Below, piece by piece: positions 23,250 through 36,780 of a stretch of DNA of 64,000 bases. Source of the stretch: Gordionus sp. m RMFG-2023. Its lineage: Eukaryota > Nematomorpha > Gordioida > Chordodea > Parachordodidae. The stretch covers positions 24,600,508 through 24,664,507 of the forward strand of contig NC_088776.1 in assembly GCF_954871325.1 (NCBI RefSeq). The letters are read 5' to 3'. A program made the position numbers and the translations under genes. Positions within the stretch are counted from its first letter, which is position 1; each line of letters starts with the position of its first letter. The notes below the pieces were generated by a model. It searched no databases. It was not told the DNA's origin and saw nothing but the letters and a program-made list of their open reading frames with translations.

Positions 23250-26200
23250 TGGTTTTAATGTAATTTTACGAATAATTTTTCGCGCATGTTTATTTGGAGT
23301 GATAACGAAAAACTAGGAATTATATAAAAGTTTAGAAATTTGATATAATGCAACATATATTTTAAATTTAGCGATAAAAAAAAGGTATATGCTGTGTACG
23401 TTAATAATCATATTTCACTATCTTTTTTAAGCAATTATTTTTATCATTGTATCATTTTATAATAATGAGTTCAAAATTGTATAAAAAAATAATGTAAAAA
23501 AAATAATTATTAGTGCCATGGAAATAATGAAAATTATTATTTATAAATTTTTTATTTTATCATTAATAATAGTCTTGCAAAAGATAGATTATATTCACTT
23601 TTTATTTTATATTATAATAGTGATTTTAGTTCTCATCATGCGAAGAAAGATGAGTGTAAAATTATATAATATTTTTATTATTAAACACTTAAGGTAAATC
23701 TTTATTAATATTATATATTTCCAAATTTTTTCAAAATATAATCTTCCTTCCTTATTGTATATATATAACTATTAAGTAAATAAATAAAATAATTCTTAGC
23801 AATTTTTAATTTTATAAAAACTTAAAAAATTTCTTGTATGCGTATTTTTTGGAAGTAAAATGGTGCGTGATTATATTCATTTTCACAATTTCTAGCTCCA
23901 TAATCTTTTGACCATTAATTAATTAAAATTTTGGTCTTAAATAAGGCATAGAGCTGTTAAAGTTAAAGTCTTTAACAATTTTTATTTGGAGGTCATCTTA
24001 AATTACTAGATTTTGAATTAAATAGATAATCTTGTGACTCAAAATATTTTTAAATCCTTTTCCTGCTGCAAAGAAAATAAAAAAAATTTTCTCTTTCTTA
24101 AAATAATTAGATTCTTAAAAATAAATTGAATTTTTTGTTCCTTTTATTCATTATGTAATAAAAAATATTATATAATTTTATATTCAGAAAATAACCAAAA
24201 AAAATGATAATATGAGATCAGTTTTAAAAAAATATTGGTTATATCCAATTTAAAAAAATATAATTAGGTATCGGTCCGATCCTATATTTAATATCGGCAC
24301 AGTTCCAGTTGTCACCAACTCAAATTAGGCAATTTTACTCATTAACATTATTAATAGTATAAGACTTATTATTTTTATTAAAAAAATTTTAAATTACATT
24401 GATAAGGGGCTAAAAGCTTCTTTTTTTAAAGCTCAAAATAATAAGCAGATTAATTGAGGTTAAGTGTCTATTAAATATTTTTTAAATTATTGTATATTTT
24501 TTTTCTAAACTACAAACCCTGCAATCTATAAATGTTATTCATGCACTATAATTATATAATAATAAAAAATAGACAGCAGAAGAGATAATGTTTTTATAAC
24601 CATGACGTGAACATGATTCAATTTTATTATATAAAAATATTATATATATAATTGTTCAGTTTTATATATCATTGGTAATTTGATGAATATAATTAGTTTT
24701 TGCTTGTGCATTGTTGGTCCACGCAAACCTTTTTCTTTTGTTTAAAATAAAAGGGAAGATAGGAAAGTATTATTATATAAATAGTAAAACTAAACAAAAT
24801 TTATCATTTTTTGTAATCAAAAATATTAGGGTGTTATAAATAATAGTTTAAAGTATTTTGCAAAATCTCATCACATTTTGATAATATTTTATCCACAGTG
24901 TATCAACCATTGATAAAATTGGCTTTGCCACAGAGCCTCAAAGACAGGAAAGGCACACGCATAAATAAAACAATTTAACTTTTTAGATACCAAACCAAAA
25001 TTTGCAAAAATAAAATCAAAACGAACCCTTTCCATTTTTATTCAAATGACGATAGCATCTTCATAACTGCACATCCCCTCCAATTAAATGATGATCTGCT
25101 AGAAGACCATGGATACTTCTGTTTAATAATATTTTTTTTGTAAAATATCTTTTAACGAAATTGATCTTAGCCCTTATAATATTTTAACTTATGCGACAAA
25201 ATTAAGATTTGGCTGATAATGTACTTTATTATTATTTACAATTGTTAACATTTGATAGGCAATAATAACAAGGAATATATGTGATTCTCTCTTTTTTTAA
25301 AATAAATATAACAACGATTTATCGCAAATGAATTTTCGGTTTCATATGAATATATAATATAAAGAAATTGAACAAATTTGATACATCATGAGTACAGAGT
25401 TGCCATGTTTACCATATTGACATGTAGATACCATAAAAAGTCGAAATCCAATGCACCTAATTCAGCTACCACAATTCTCCCATATTTTTTGAAAGTTCCA
25501 AGATATATCAAAATTCGATCATAAAAGATCCCAATAAATTTTTCTTCAAATCATAATTTTATATAAAAAATTAAATCATTCTTGGGGTCTTTGTCTTATT
25601 TATAGAGTAGCTTAAGACATCGGATCTTGATAATTAGTATTATAAAATATGGTTTGGTTTTATTTCTAATATCGCATGTGTTTGATTGATGCAAGCGAGA
25701 TCTTGAAGTTGAAATTTTAGAATAAATTTTAGTATCCACAAAAAATTCTCATGTGATTAACTTGAGATTTGATCGATGTTAATAATCGCAACATGCCTAA
25801 GAGGCAATAAATTTTAAATTCTACTTGATATCCTGAGAAATAATCTTTTACCATCTCGTTTGAGAAAATATTTGTGTAATACCTCTAATTGATAGATGAT
25901 TTATTAAAAAATGCAGTAAAGCATATTATAAGTTCTGATTGTGTATCCACGAATCTGACCAATGTGAGCTAGTTTCTTTCTTTGCAGGTTTTTTTGAATA
26001 TTTCCCACTTTTATTAGCTATATTATTTCTTTTAAATATAAAATTGTTTGCTGAGAATGAGATATATTTAAAGTTTACAGAAAACTATATACTCCTATTT
26101 TTGTTTTTTTATTGTTAAAAATGATTTATCACACTTAATCCTAATTCTCTGTTTCTATAATGAGCCAAATAAAATTTACTTAAAAATTTATGCTAATATA

Positions 26201-28124
26201 ATATAATCAAATTATATTTTATTTATTCTCGACGTTAAGGATTTTTTTTGAGCATTTCTGTTTTAATTCCAAGGGATTAAATAGGACAATCTTTAAATAT
26301 GTGACTTTATAAATCGGGTGATAGCTTTGAGACACTTTATAATTTAGAAGTGATAACTTAAAAAAGTATAGATTTATGACATTTTGGAAAGAAACATGAT
26401 AGATTTTATGGGAATAAAAGAAAATTATGGACGAGGTTTTACAATTAAAATTGAAAAAAAGCAAATTTTTTCCTAGAAAGGGGGAGGGTTATTTCCATAA
26501 TCCACTTTTCATCTAGATATAGATATCAATAAATGTATGAAAATAGGTCATCTTACCATATTATATTTGTTATGAGAGGGGGGGGGGTAATCCCAACCCA
26601 CCCTTCTACGCCACTTGTAACTAAATTCTAATATTTTTTTCGAAAATTTTAAATAATTAAATAAAACTAGTTACCTTGTCAAAATTCGTCATAAATTTTG
26701 CTCTAAATCATTATAATTACAGAAAAAATTAAACAACCTATTTTTGCTCGCCAACAGTGTTAAAGTAGTGCATTATAATCTAATAGTGGTTGGCGTTACT
26801 TTTTAAGTTTCATATTTAATATTAAAATTCCAATTAAAATACTGAATAAAACGTTTGAAATGTCTGATTCAGTATGGATGAAGATAATAGAATCCCAAGC
26901 AGAAATGTCATGGAGAAAAAGTATCCCAAAAATATTTTTGACAATATGTAATTAAATATTAAAATAGCTCCAACATTTGAAATTTTTAATTTAGACAAGA
27001 TTATTTTCTTAAAGAGTTGGCCTATGTTGTTGAAAGGTTCTGCTTCCTATATTTTGTTCAAAAATTTAATTAAAAGTTACTAACAGTTTGTTACTTTTAT
27101 AAAAAAAATGTTTTAAAAATAGAAAATAAAGTTATTATTTAATCTTTGTATTTTGATAAGGATTAAAGGGGTATATAACATTTAAAATGAATATTAGATT
27201 ATTCGTTCGGTACGTTTATATCAGTCTGAATCCAGGACTTAAATAATAAAATGAAATTTTTTTATATATTGATTTTAGAATTGTAACTAATTAAAAATTT
27301 TCAAAAACCTATTGATCCCAAATCACTGGTTAACAAGGGCTTGTTTTAAAAATGGTTGAGACCTTAGCCCCAAAACTATCTTTCAAATAATTAAACGCTA
27401 CCATAAAAATTATTATTAATTCTAAAAAAAGATTCGTTTTATAAATATTATAATTTTAAATATATTTAATTCATTTACATTATCGAAAATATAGCGAACA
27501 AATTTTCGTCAATTTTTTGTTCAATTATAGACATAGGAAACACAGGAATCTTAAAATAGAAACTAATTTTATTTGATATTGAAGAAAATTCCAACCCCGG
27601 AAATGATATTACATATTCTCATATTGCATTAGTTAGTCGTTAAAGTTTGTTCTTTGATATTATTTTTATTTATAGTGTTAAAAGAAAAGTTATAATCATG
27701 GATAAATAAATTTATTTGGGTGGTATATAATTTGTAATTTTGAATTCTAACGATTTTAATTTTGTTATTTTATTACTTTTTATAAAATTTACTTTTACCA
27801 TTTTAAATTAGTTATAACATTCACTAAAAACGGGTAGACATCATGTATGGGATCTATATTGGTTAAAATACATGATGCACGCTTCAACTCTTGGTGGGTG
27901 AGAATGAGTAATGAAATATTATTGAGATAATTTTAATAAATTAATTTTTTTATGATTATTCTTCCGTTAAATAAACCCGCTGAAATTTTTCATAAAGACT
28001 ATTCCTTACAATGATTATAAAACTACGAATAATATGTAAATTATATAATGCTGAAAAATGCCCAGTTATTTTGAAATATTACAAAGAAAATGACTATTCA
28101 TTGGAAAATAATCCTATGCATATC
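23250..28124. other. long gene-free A/T-rich stretch upstream of frizzled
   Basis: Contains the presumed frizzled promoter (just right of 23249), but no specific motif could be singled out. No gene was found. A piece at about 24268-24312 reads, in reverse, like the start of the hAT element at 63287 (CTGTGCCGATATTAAATATA), so it is a fragment of that family. A run of 10-11 G lies at 26577-26587, followed by CCCAACCCACCCTTCTACGCC. Confidence 0.5.
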
Positions 28125-29490
28125 CAGGGTTGCCAGGTCAAAATCTTCAAGTTGCAGGAGAAATTTGGTATAATTTTTATTTTGGGGAGAACTGTGAAAA
28201 TTTTTTTTGGATTTGTGAAATGGTTTAGTTAACCCACCCCCCCCCCCTTAACACATTAAATTTGTCTAGATAGATATTAACAAAGTGAGAAACGTTTTGT
28301 AATATTTCTTAAAATAGAGAGAATACATGCTCGCATATTTTTTCCAAGCGTAGGGATTTTTCGTTATTACAAAAAATTACCAATTTCTCCAATGCTTTAG
28401 AACATTTATCTGGTGTATTCTGGAGAATAAAAAAATAGAGTGCATAACAATCTCCTCAAGCAAGATATCAATATAACTGTATTTTTAATATATATTTATC
28501 AAATTACAAAATCCATCGTTTTTTGTTTCAAGGTCATCATAACATTTACATTTGTAGAATTATTGAAATCAAATTTTGATTGTTAATTGTTAATACTCTG
28601 AAATTGTTTTAGTAAAAATATCTGCTTCATTTAAAGCCATTAATTATGGCTAAATTTAAACAAAGAAAATGACATTTTTAACAATATAAAGCATTAAAAT
28701 TTATTATCAATTTTTAGCTGTAAATATTAGCATAGCTGTAACATAATCTCTTGAATTATTAACAAAGATTCTTCTGATTGTAATTGCATATTAACATCAT
28801 GTAGATTTTCCTGAAACGATGCCTAAATATGCTTCCATCATATTTTCGAAATATTATTTAATATGGACAACTTTTATAATTTCCATTTACAAAATATCTA
28901 TTTTAAAGGTTCGTTTTAAAATTTTATCGATGGCGGGTATTCTGATAATTACCTGATAGGGATATTTCGTACACACCATTTCATATCCTACGTCGGGCAT
29001 GTGTGCTTGACATTTGTAGAAAAAAATTAATTAATGAGTGTTTCTTCATAATTTGAAAATATGGCTATAATGAAAATGAATTGCTCTTGCTCAAAGTGAA
29101 CTATAATAAATAAAATAATTATCTTATAGAAATAAGTCTGATATAATTATTATCATGTTATGTATAATGATAATTTAATAAGAGAGAAGAGATTCAACCT
29201 AGTGGTAAATATAATGCAGTCCGGATAAAATGTTCCTATCCTAATTCCACTTTATTAGGAAAAAGGAAATTAACAAATAAGATATGCTTTTTGAAAAAAA
29301 ACTTAAAATTATTTAAAAGATATAAAAATAGCCAAATACTATTTCTCAGAATGTGGATTTATAAATTAAAAACGTTAGCTAAAAATTGCATGAAGGAGAA
29401 TTTTAAAATTGATTTTGCGGGAGGGAGATGTCTTCCTGTAAACTAAAAAATTGCGAGAGTATCCTGCTAGATGGAGATCTGGCATCCTGG
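28125..29490. mobile_element. hAT-type non-autonomous element, 1.37 kb
   Basis: Ends are inverted: left CAGGGTTGCCAGGTC, right (reverse complement) CCAGGATGCCAGATC. Flanks TGCATATC (28117-28124) and TTCATATC (29491-29498) agree at seven of eight positions, as expected for a slightly decayed 8-bp target duplication. A second copy of the family is at 42407-42948. The interior is A/T-rich without readable transposase, and a C run lies at 28236-28246. A 73-codon frame crossing the left end is chance. Confidence 0.7.
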
Positions 29491-30979
29491 TTCATATCCA
29501 CCCTATGAATTTTATATATATCTTTTTCAACCAAAAATAAAAATTAATATCGACAAAATCACATAATTAATCTTTTTTGTTGTGCATATCAGTGTTGTCA
29601 AAATAGCGCGCTACTATTTTCAGTTACTGTAGTTTTAACGCGCTATTTAAAAAAAAATAGCGATAACTGTAGCTCACTACTAATTTAGAAAGTAGCGAAG
29701 ATAATAAATACATAAAAATTGTTAAAAAGTTATATTTTTCTAAAATCATAATCTTTTAATTTAATTTTGAAATTTATATTTAAAAAAATCTGCATTATAA
29801 ATCTAGTTTAAAAATAATTTTAAATGTCGTAGATAGAAATTGATATTGTAAATAATTTTAATACAGATCATTTTGACAAAGTAATTTCCCTGGAAAATGA
29901 CGATAATATGGAATTTCCTTTTCCTGAATTCACAAAATATTATTATCTCATAAATTTCGTTGTAAGATGCCGAAGGTTATATTATCAAACAAGACTAGCT
30001 TCAACGAGGAACCATTTAAAAATAATATATCAATCAAATTTAATATCAATGTGTACCCCAATCCTTAATCTTTAATATTAAATTTGAATCAAAGTTGTAT
30101 CTATAATAGTTTTTTAGCTAGATGAGTTTATGTGAAAGTTGATTTTCTAGCCCAGTCCAAACATTGTCTGTTTCAACTGGCCATAAGATATTATTTAAGA
30201 ATTATATTATAAATTAAAAATTACAATAAATAATTAATTAAACATTTCATTTTATTATCAGACTCATCTATTTAATGTTAATATCTTATAAATTTTATCT
30301 GGATGTTAAACATGCAAAATTAACAATCATCTATTTATATATTTTTAAATTTTATCATAACATGCTAAAAAATTACTTATTTCATCCTTACACAATTTAA
30401 CCAATTTTGAGAGGTTCAAAGATAAAAATTTAAAGGGTGGTGGCTTGGCCAGTTGGCAAACATGACCATCCACTTATTCCCTACTTTTTATTTTAAATAT
30501 TAGAGGAAACTGGGGTTTGGTAAACCCCAGGCTTGGCAAACCTCTTAAATATTAAATAGACTAGAAGGTTTAAATTTTGTCTTAAATATAACTTTCATTG
30601 TATGCATCTATAGGCAAAAAATTAATTAATTATTATTTCCTTCTTTTATATTTTATAAAATTTTATGAGTATTTATTTTGTCTAGATATTATTTCAATCA
30701 TGATTAGTCAATTTAGAGCTAGTGAGGATAAAGTTTTTAGACCATGGAAAAAAAATTTCATGGCTGATTGGTATTTTGGATTTATGCTAAAAAATCATAA
30801 TCTCTCCTTGATCCTTATTTTTATATGTCCAAAATGTTTATTCATTTAACCAAAATTAAGTTTCAATTTTTGTATATATATATTTAGCTTCAATTTAAAA
30901 GTATTATGATATTTTGTAAAATAAATAAAAAAATTATTCTATACGTATCATATTAATAAATAAAAATGCATTTCAATTC

Positions 30980-31240
30980 ATTATGGTTTAGGAAGCCTCT
31001 TGCAGTGATTTGCCTAAACCTGCTATTGGGGCTTGTTAGGCAAAATTTTAACCTTTATAAAAAGTAAAGTTTCAATAACATAATAATATATAAAAAAATA
31101 TTTATAAGGCACCTTTATAGAGTATAGTTATAGGTATCGATTCATATATTGTTCTTTATAATATCTTTAATAAAACTTAGTAGTTATAGCCGATTTCGCA
31201 AAAATCGGTTCCACTAACCCTAATCTCCACTACTATTATA
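30980..31240. repeat. dispersed repeat, copy 2 of the 19855-20065 family
   Basis: GGTTTAGGAAGCCTCTTGC, GCTATTGGGGCTTGTTAGG, CACCTTTATAGAGTATAGTTAT and AAATCGGTTCCACTAACCC follow each other in the same order as GTTTAGGAAGCCCC, CATTATTGGAACTTG, CACCTTTATGGTGTAGAGTTAT and AAATCGATTCGACAAGCC at 19855-20065. Family unknown. Confidence 0.55.
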
Positions 31241-31375
31241 ATCTCACTAGTCATATAACGCCACCTACTATGTATGATTTTTTTTTAAATAAATAATAAT
31301 ATACTATTGAAAATCTTTTAGACGCATTTTTTTAAAATTTAAATATTCAATTGGATATTTTTGATGATTTTCTTT

Positions 31376-31460
31376 AATACTGCATTGCGGGCTAGTGTTG
31401 AAGGATTATTTAGTCATAGCTTATACTTTCTGATCATTGCTCTAGACTTGGGATGAGAGT
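31376..31460 (+). pseudogene. hAT transposase C-terminal relic
   Basis: Short in-frame similarity ASVEGLFSHS to the highly conserved hAT signature (SASVERLFSxxG), then a stop about 12 codons on. It is positioned, as expected, shortly before the right terminal repeat at 31646. This is a decayed pseudogene of a DNA transposon. Confidence 0.55.
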
Positions 31461-31725
31461 ATGGAAATGTTATTATTAATGAGATGCAATAAAAAAAAAT
31501 ATATATATTTGAAATTTTAGTCATATTTATTTGTGAAAATAAATATGGAAAAATATTATTTAAAAAATTCCAATAGCGCGCTACTTTTTTTATAAAATAG
31601 AGTAGCGATAAGCGCCATATTTTTAAAAGTAGCTTTTAACAACATGTTTGTTATATTTTCAATTTGGGGATTTTTTTTTCTGGGAATTATTTTCTGTGGG
31701 TATTTTTTAATTATATTACTTATTT

Positions 31726-31875
31726 TCCTGGGATTTTTTTCCCAGGAACTGGGATTTTTTTCCCAGGAAATTTCTTACCTGGGATTTTTTTCCCAGGAAA
31801 TTTCTTTCCTGAGAATTAATTTCCTGGCAATTTATTTTAGGGGAATTTTTTTCTAGGGATTTTTTTTCAGGAAAT
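31726..31875. repeat. tandem hairpin repeat (CCTGGGA T-run TCCCAGG)
   Basis: Each unit is a self-complementary CCTGGGA, a T run, TCCCAGG, joined by AAATTTCTT-type spacers, about 30 bp per unit and roughly four to five units, decaying to the right (CCTGAGA...TTTCCTGGC). The 70-codon open frame here (GFFSQELGFFSQE) is a by-product of the repeat. Confidence 0.8.
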
Positions 31876-34550
31876 TATTTTTATAGATTTTAAATTATCT
31901 TTATGATTGACAATCAAATGATAAAATTCATAAATGAATCTAGTACTTAATATTCGGTTTTTGAAAATTTTATAAATATTTTATTAGTTTAAGAATCAGT
32001 AACACCCACATTTAATCTGGAAATTCTGCATAGATAAAGTAATATAATATATTAATAAAAGCTAATTTAATTAATAAATATAAATTTGTACTTAAAAAGT
32101 AATCATATTTTATATCAATTATGTTACATTTTAATAATTAATTATGATATTTGATATTATATAAAACATGTGTAAGTTTAATGTTAAAAAATGCTAAATT
32201 AATATTATAAGGGCAAAAAAAATTTTTATCTTATTTAATAACAATAATAATCAAGAGCAAATACTGCCCAGAATATATAATATATGTAATGCTAACCAAT
32301 TTACATTCACTCCTCGTCCTCTAATTAAAAAATTTTAAAAAATTAGTATGCCAGGTAATTAAATACCAAAAAACTTAACATTATATAATTGTAATAATAA
32401 AACAGAAGAAAGCACCTGTATTATAAACATGAAACATGATTTATATAATTGAGAATTTTTCTAGCCACTTGAAAAATAATTAAATTTGCCTAGCCTGGCA
32501 CAATATAGAAAAAAAATATTATTTTCATAATAATATGTGTCACTTATCAAGGTTGTGAATAATTATAAAATTCGTGAGTGTTAAATGATAATAATAATAT
32601 AATAATAATAAATATTTAAATATTATTAAAGCAAATAGAAATGTAAATGTCTCCTCCTCTAGTTTAACACAATGACTTTATATGTATGTAATATTAAACT
32701 TGGGCTTTCTATTTAAAAAAAATTAATTATATTGTTAAAAATAATTAATTATGGTACTTAACACTTAGTGGACACATTTCACCATATAAATATTTACATC
32801 ACTATTTTCATGTATCAAATTTCTTACTGTTACTAGTACTATATTTCCATTTCATTGAAAATTATATAGAGATAATTATATTTTTATATTAATTAAAATT
32901 ACAGGAGGTAGTATTTAACACGACATTTGTTTCATAAAAAATAACATTTTTAGGTAAATAGAGCCTTGCATCAGATCTAAATTATCATCGATCCGAGACA
33001 AAAAATATAAAAAAAATTTCCGACCAATCTCAATTCCAGATTATTTTTTCAAAGAAAAAATTCGATATTTTATTTTAAAAACAGGTCCTATCCGAATTTT
33101 TTTTTATTGAATAGTTTAAAAAATATAATATTTCAACGAAAACAGAAAAATTTTAAGCACTGGAAGATAATGAGAAATTTTGGCCTCATTATTGAAATAA
33201 TTAAGTTCGATCCGAAATAAATTTAAAATTAAAGTTTGACCCAAATTCGATAGGATCGGACTCGTAGTTGTTTGTTCAGGGCTTTTAGTAAAAAAATACT
33301 CATACATTACTAGCGGTGCTACCTTTTTTGATGGAAAGGAATGCCATTCGTTTTTGTGTCAAAAGGTAACTATAAATGTTAGTTTTTTTCAGAGTAACAG
33401 TAACGCAAAACGTTACTCCTTAATTTAAATTTCTTTTTAAAAAAAATTATAAAAAATATTTTCTATTTCCTTTTAAATTCAGATCAATCACCAAAATTCT
33501 TCATTTTCATTTTATTTGTTATGTCAATTTTATACCGTTAATCTAATTAATATTAAATCAATTAAGGTACCGAGTTCTCCACTTGACATTTTTGAGTTAG
33601 GAGTGGATTTTAATTGATTAATTTCCTCTAAATATATAAATAAAAACGAAATTTAAAAATATTAATTTTTGACCACGTTAGACCATTGTCAATTTTGGGT
33701 AATTATTGCTATATATGCACTATCTATGATATTATCATATTTTATAATCACCCGTTGTGTACCTTTTTCAAATTTTATAAAAAAATTACTACAAAATAGA
33801 AAATGTCAATTAAAATATTGGCTCGATTTTTATTCAGCTAAATTATTATTACGAATAAAATAATATTAAATAAAGATTGTATGTATATTATATTATTTGA
33901 CGATTTATAGTAGTGACCTCTGTTTATTTTACTTTTATTTAATAAATTCATAAATAAAATTTAAACTGAGTATTTTGTACAAAAATTAATTCATAAAATA
34001 CTAATTTTGTTCCACTTACATTTTGATTTTATCAAATAGTTAATTATCATTTGAAAATATTTTTACAAATTGCATCGCAATTTTTTACTTATAGGTTTTT
34101 TTTATTTGAATCTAAATTTAAATATTTTTTCCCAGTTTTATCAATTTTGTAAAGAGCACTCCACTTCATCGACGTTAATTTATATTCTCTAATATTATAA
34201 TTTATTTTATAAAGAAGTAATCTTTTTTAATATTGAATTTGGATACATATCAATAAACGTTTTGAATATATTTTACATAAATAAAGATAATAAGTGCAAG
34301 TCTACACTATGAAGTGTAGATTGCGCCCTAATTCAAATATTTCAACCCTTATGTCTAGCAGCCCAAGTCTAAAAAACATATGAAGGTAAAAATATGAATT
34401 CAGATTAAATTCTGATAAAGATTTTAAAAAATTTGATGAGAACCTGAAATGAAGATTCTTGTGAAGATGATCTAATAAGTTTTTTTGAAAATTAAGATCA
34501 TACACTAAATAATTTTGCCAATTAAAATTTTTATTTATTAAATATAATAC
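31876..34550. other. gene-free A/T-rich stretch
   Basis: No gene supported. 32935-33290 carries scattered GATCCGA/TCGGAT words in both orientations, resembling a decayed inverted-repeat element, and 33310-33440 has GTAACG/CGTTAC palindromes. I could not define ends for either. Confidence 0.4.
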
Positions 34551-34598
34551 ATCCCATCCTCTGCGCCGATTGAACGTGTGCTTAGCACAGCAGTCAGT
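34551..34598 (+). pseudogene. second hAT transposase relic
   Basis: Translates in one frame as IPSSAPIERVLSTAVS, an excellent match to the hAT C-terminal signature (IPATSAPSERVFSxxG). A stop lies six codons upstream and frames break downstream, so only this conserved block is left. The termini of the element that carried it were not found. It differs from the relic at 31376, so it came from another hAT lineage. Confidence 0.6.
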
Positions 34599-35341
34599 TT
34601 TTTGAAATAAGAACCAAGAAAATATTTCATTTAATGGTTAAAATATATTTATATACCAGATCTTGTCAGGAAAACACAATCAAAATTAGGAATTCCGTAG
34701 TAAATTTTCTGTCAATCCGTGCCGAACCAGAAGTTTTTTATAAAATAAATTTAGTTGATTTTTATTAATTTGATTTTTTGCGGGAAAAAAAACAATCATA
34801 GCATATTTATTTCCTATACTTCATGTGATTTTTAATATTAATGTAAGATTATTAATATTACCTAAAATATATGTTCTTTCTATCATATCAACATACAATC
34901 TATGATCCCCAACATTGGGATTTATAATCATATTTATTCAAAGTTTTATATTTTAACATTCATTGACTCCAACGGACCAAACATTGATTTTTAGAAATCG
35001 ATCCAGCTTTGACCAATTTTAAACCATGTTAAGCCAAGAAGCGGACTTGAAAACCATTTTTGATTAATCAATCTGATTTAAATCGGATCGATGATCATAA
35101 CATACCCATTCAATATCATGTAAAGATGCAATTATATCGGATCCACATATAAAAAATCTCAAACCATACCGGACCGAACAATTTATATAGAAAAACGGGG
35201 ATTAAAATGTTGATATATATTTTTGAATTTTAAACTAATATTATGTTTAATAGTATTTGAAAATAATTTACAATGTGCTTATTTCTTTGTATTTTTCGAG
35301 CTGTCTAACTAAAATACTAAATCTATAAATATAGTAAATTC

Positions 35342-36326
35342 CAGAAATCTGCAGCCCGGACTAAAGTCTGGTAAAAAAAAATTTAAATAAACCGGGACTG
35401 GACTTAAAAAAAATTCTTTCAACAAACCAGGACGGGCCGAAATTTTTTTATATAAACCCTGGCCAAATATTTTAAAGCTCGACTATTATCATATATAATA
35501 AAAAAATATCATATAGTTAAAAATTTCTCATATTTATGATTTTAATTTCAAAACTAATTATATTTCTCGTAAATTAAATTAGGAGACTATTTTATAATTT
35601 TTATTTTTTAAAAAAAAGTTACTTTTTAAACAATTACAATGTAATAACCAAATCCAATTAATATTACAGCTAATTTTTTATATAGATTAATTAAATTTTA
35701 TAAATGATTAGAAAATTACTTACAATTTAACCAACCACAACATTTTAATATGTCCTTATATATTTTATGTATACTAGTTTTAAATAAATTCGTTATTAAT
35801 TTAGAGGCTAATTATTACAATTTTTATTTTTAGTTAATCAAACATACGGCATTTCTAAAGAAAATAAATTTCTTTGGTATCAAATGAAAATAAAGAATAT
35901 AATTATAACAGTATTAGATATTAAATGATTTCATATTAACTGAAAAACAACCGTAAAATGCTGAATTGGCATTTTTTGAAGCACACGCCGTAAAAAAAAT
36001 TATACATCCTGGCAGGACCGATTTAAAAATAAAAAATACAGGCCGAGCTGTGCAATTAGTACCTCAGCAGGTCCCTAAATTCAGAAATCTCAGCAAGTTA
36101 TTTAAGATATATGAGAGATATATGAACCTTAATTGGCACATTAAAAAAAAATAAAAAATGTGATGGCCAGAAAATTCGTACAAAAAAATTTAACGAATCG
36201 GGTCTGACTATTTGTAAAGTTTTAATGGGCCGGGAAATTTAAAAAAAATAAATTTTAATAGGCCCAGCAGCGAAACTCGTAAAAAAAAATTCTAGGTCGA
36301 AACGCACCAGGCTTTGCAAGTCACTG
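35342..36326. mobile_element. GC-rich hAT-like element (CAG...TGCAG/GCCCGG family), ends uncertain
   Basis: Left end CAGAAATCTGCAGCCCGG and right end (reverse complement) CAGTGACTTGCAAAGCCTG are similar. Near each end, GC words such as CCGGGACTGG, GGACGGGCC and GGGCCGGG alternate with A/T runs, as in the better-defined element at 58278-59177. Flanking 8-mers do not match, so target duplication is not shown. The interior open frame at 35966-36154 is chance. Confidence 0.45.
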
Positions 36327-36780
36327 AGTTATATAAAATTCAAAAACAAAATGGAAAACGTGCATGAATTTCATTTAAATTTACTTCTATATTTTTATAT
36401 CTATACATTTGCACAATGATGTCATATCGTATCATCCTCTTTTTTTGCTATATATTTTAAAATAAAACTTGTATATTCTTAGATTTATGGAGTATTTATA
36501 ATAAAAAAGTTTTACAAAAAGAAAGATAATTTTAATAATTAACATGTTTTACTAATAAATGGACCCTTCAGTATATTTTCCTGAAAAAATATTCAAACGC
36601 TCTTGTGAGTTTGAGTCTGACAGATCAAAATTTTAAATTGATATATTTCCATATCTATATTCATTATTATTCTTTTTTATTTTGACTTATTTTATATCAA
36701 ACCCTAACTTTATAAAAAAAAATTATTTTAATTTATTATACTTATATAAAAAATGGGTGTGAATAATTAAAACTAGAACC

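Larger units (their letters stand above)
29590..31646 (+). mobile_element. old hAT element with transposase relic
   Basis: Left end CAGTGTTGTCAAAATAGCGC and right end (reverse complement) CATGTTGTTAAAAGCTAC form a hAT-like inverted repeat. Subterminal zones at 29600-29700 and 31570-31640 share TAGCGCGCTACT and GTAGCGATAA motifs in both orientations. Near the right end, 31376-31420 translates as NTALRASVEGLFSHS, matching the ASVERxFSxxG block of the hAT C-terminal dimerisation domain. The rest of the transposase is unrecognisable. No target duplication is visible, in keeping with age. Another dispersed repeat (about 30980-31240) lies inside it. Confidence 0.6.

Noticed and set aside
31644-31856. 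70-codon frame rich in GFFSQE as a protein
   Set aside because: It is the translation of a tandem hairpin repeat.
35966-36154. 62-codon plus-strand frame
   Set aside because: It lies inside the GC-rich hAT-like element and has no recognisable content.
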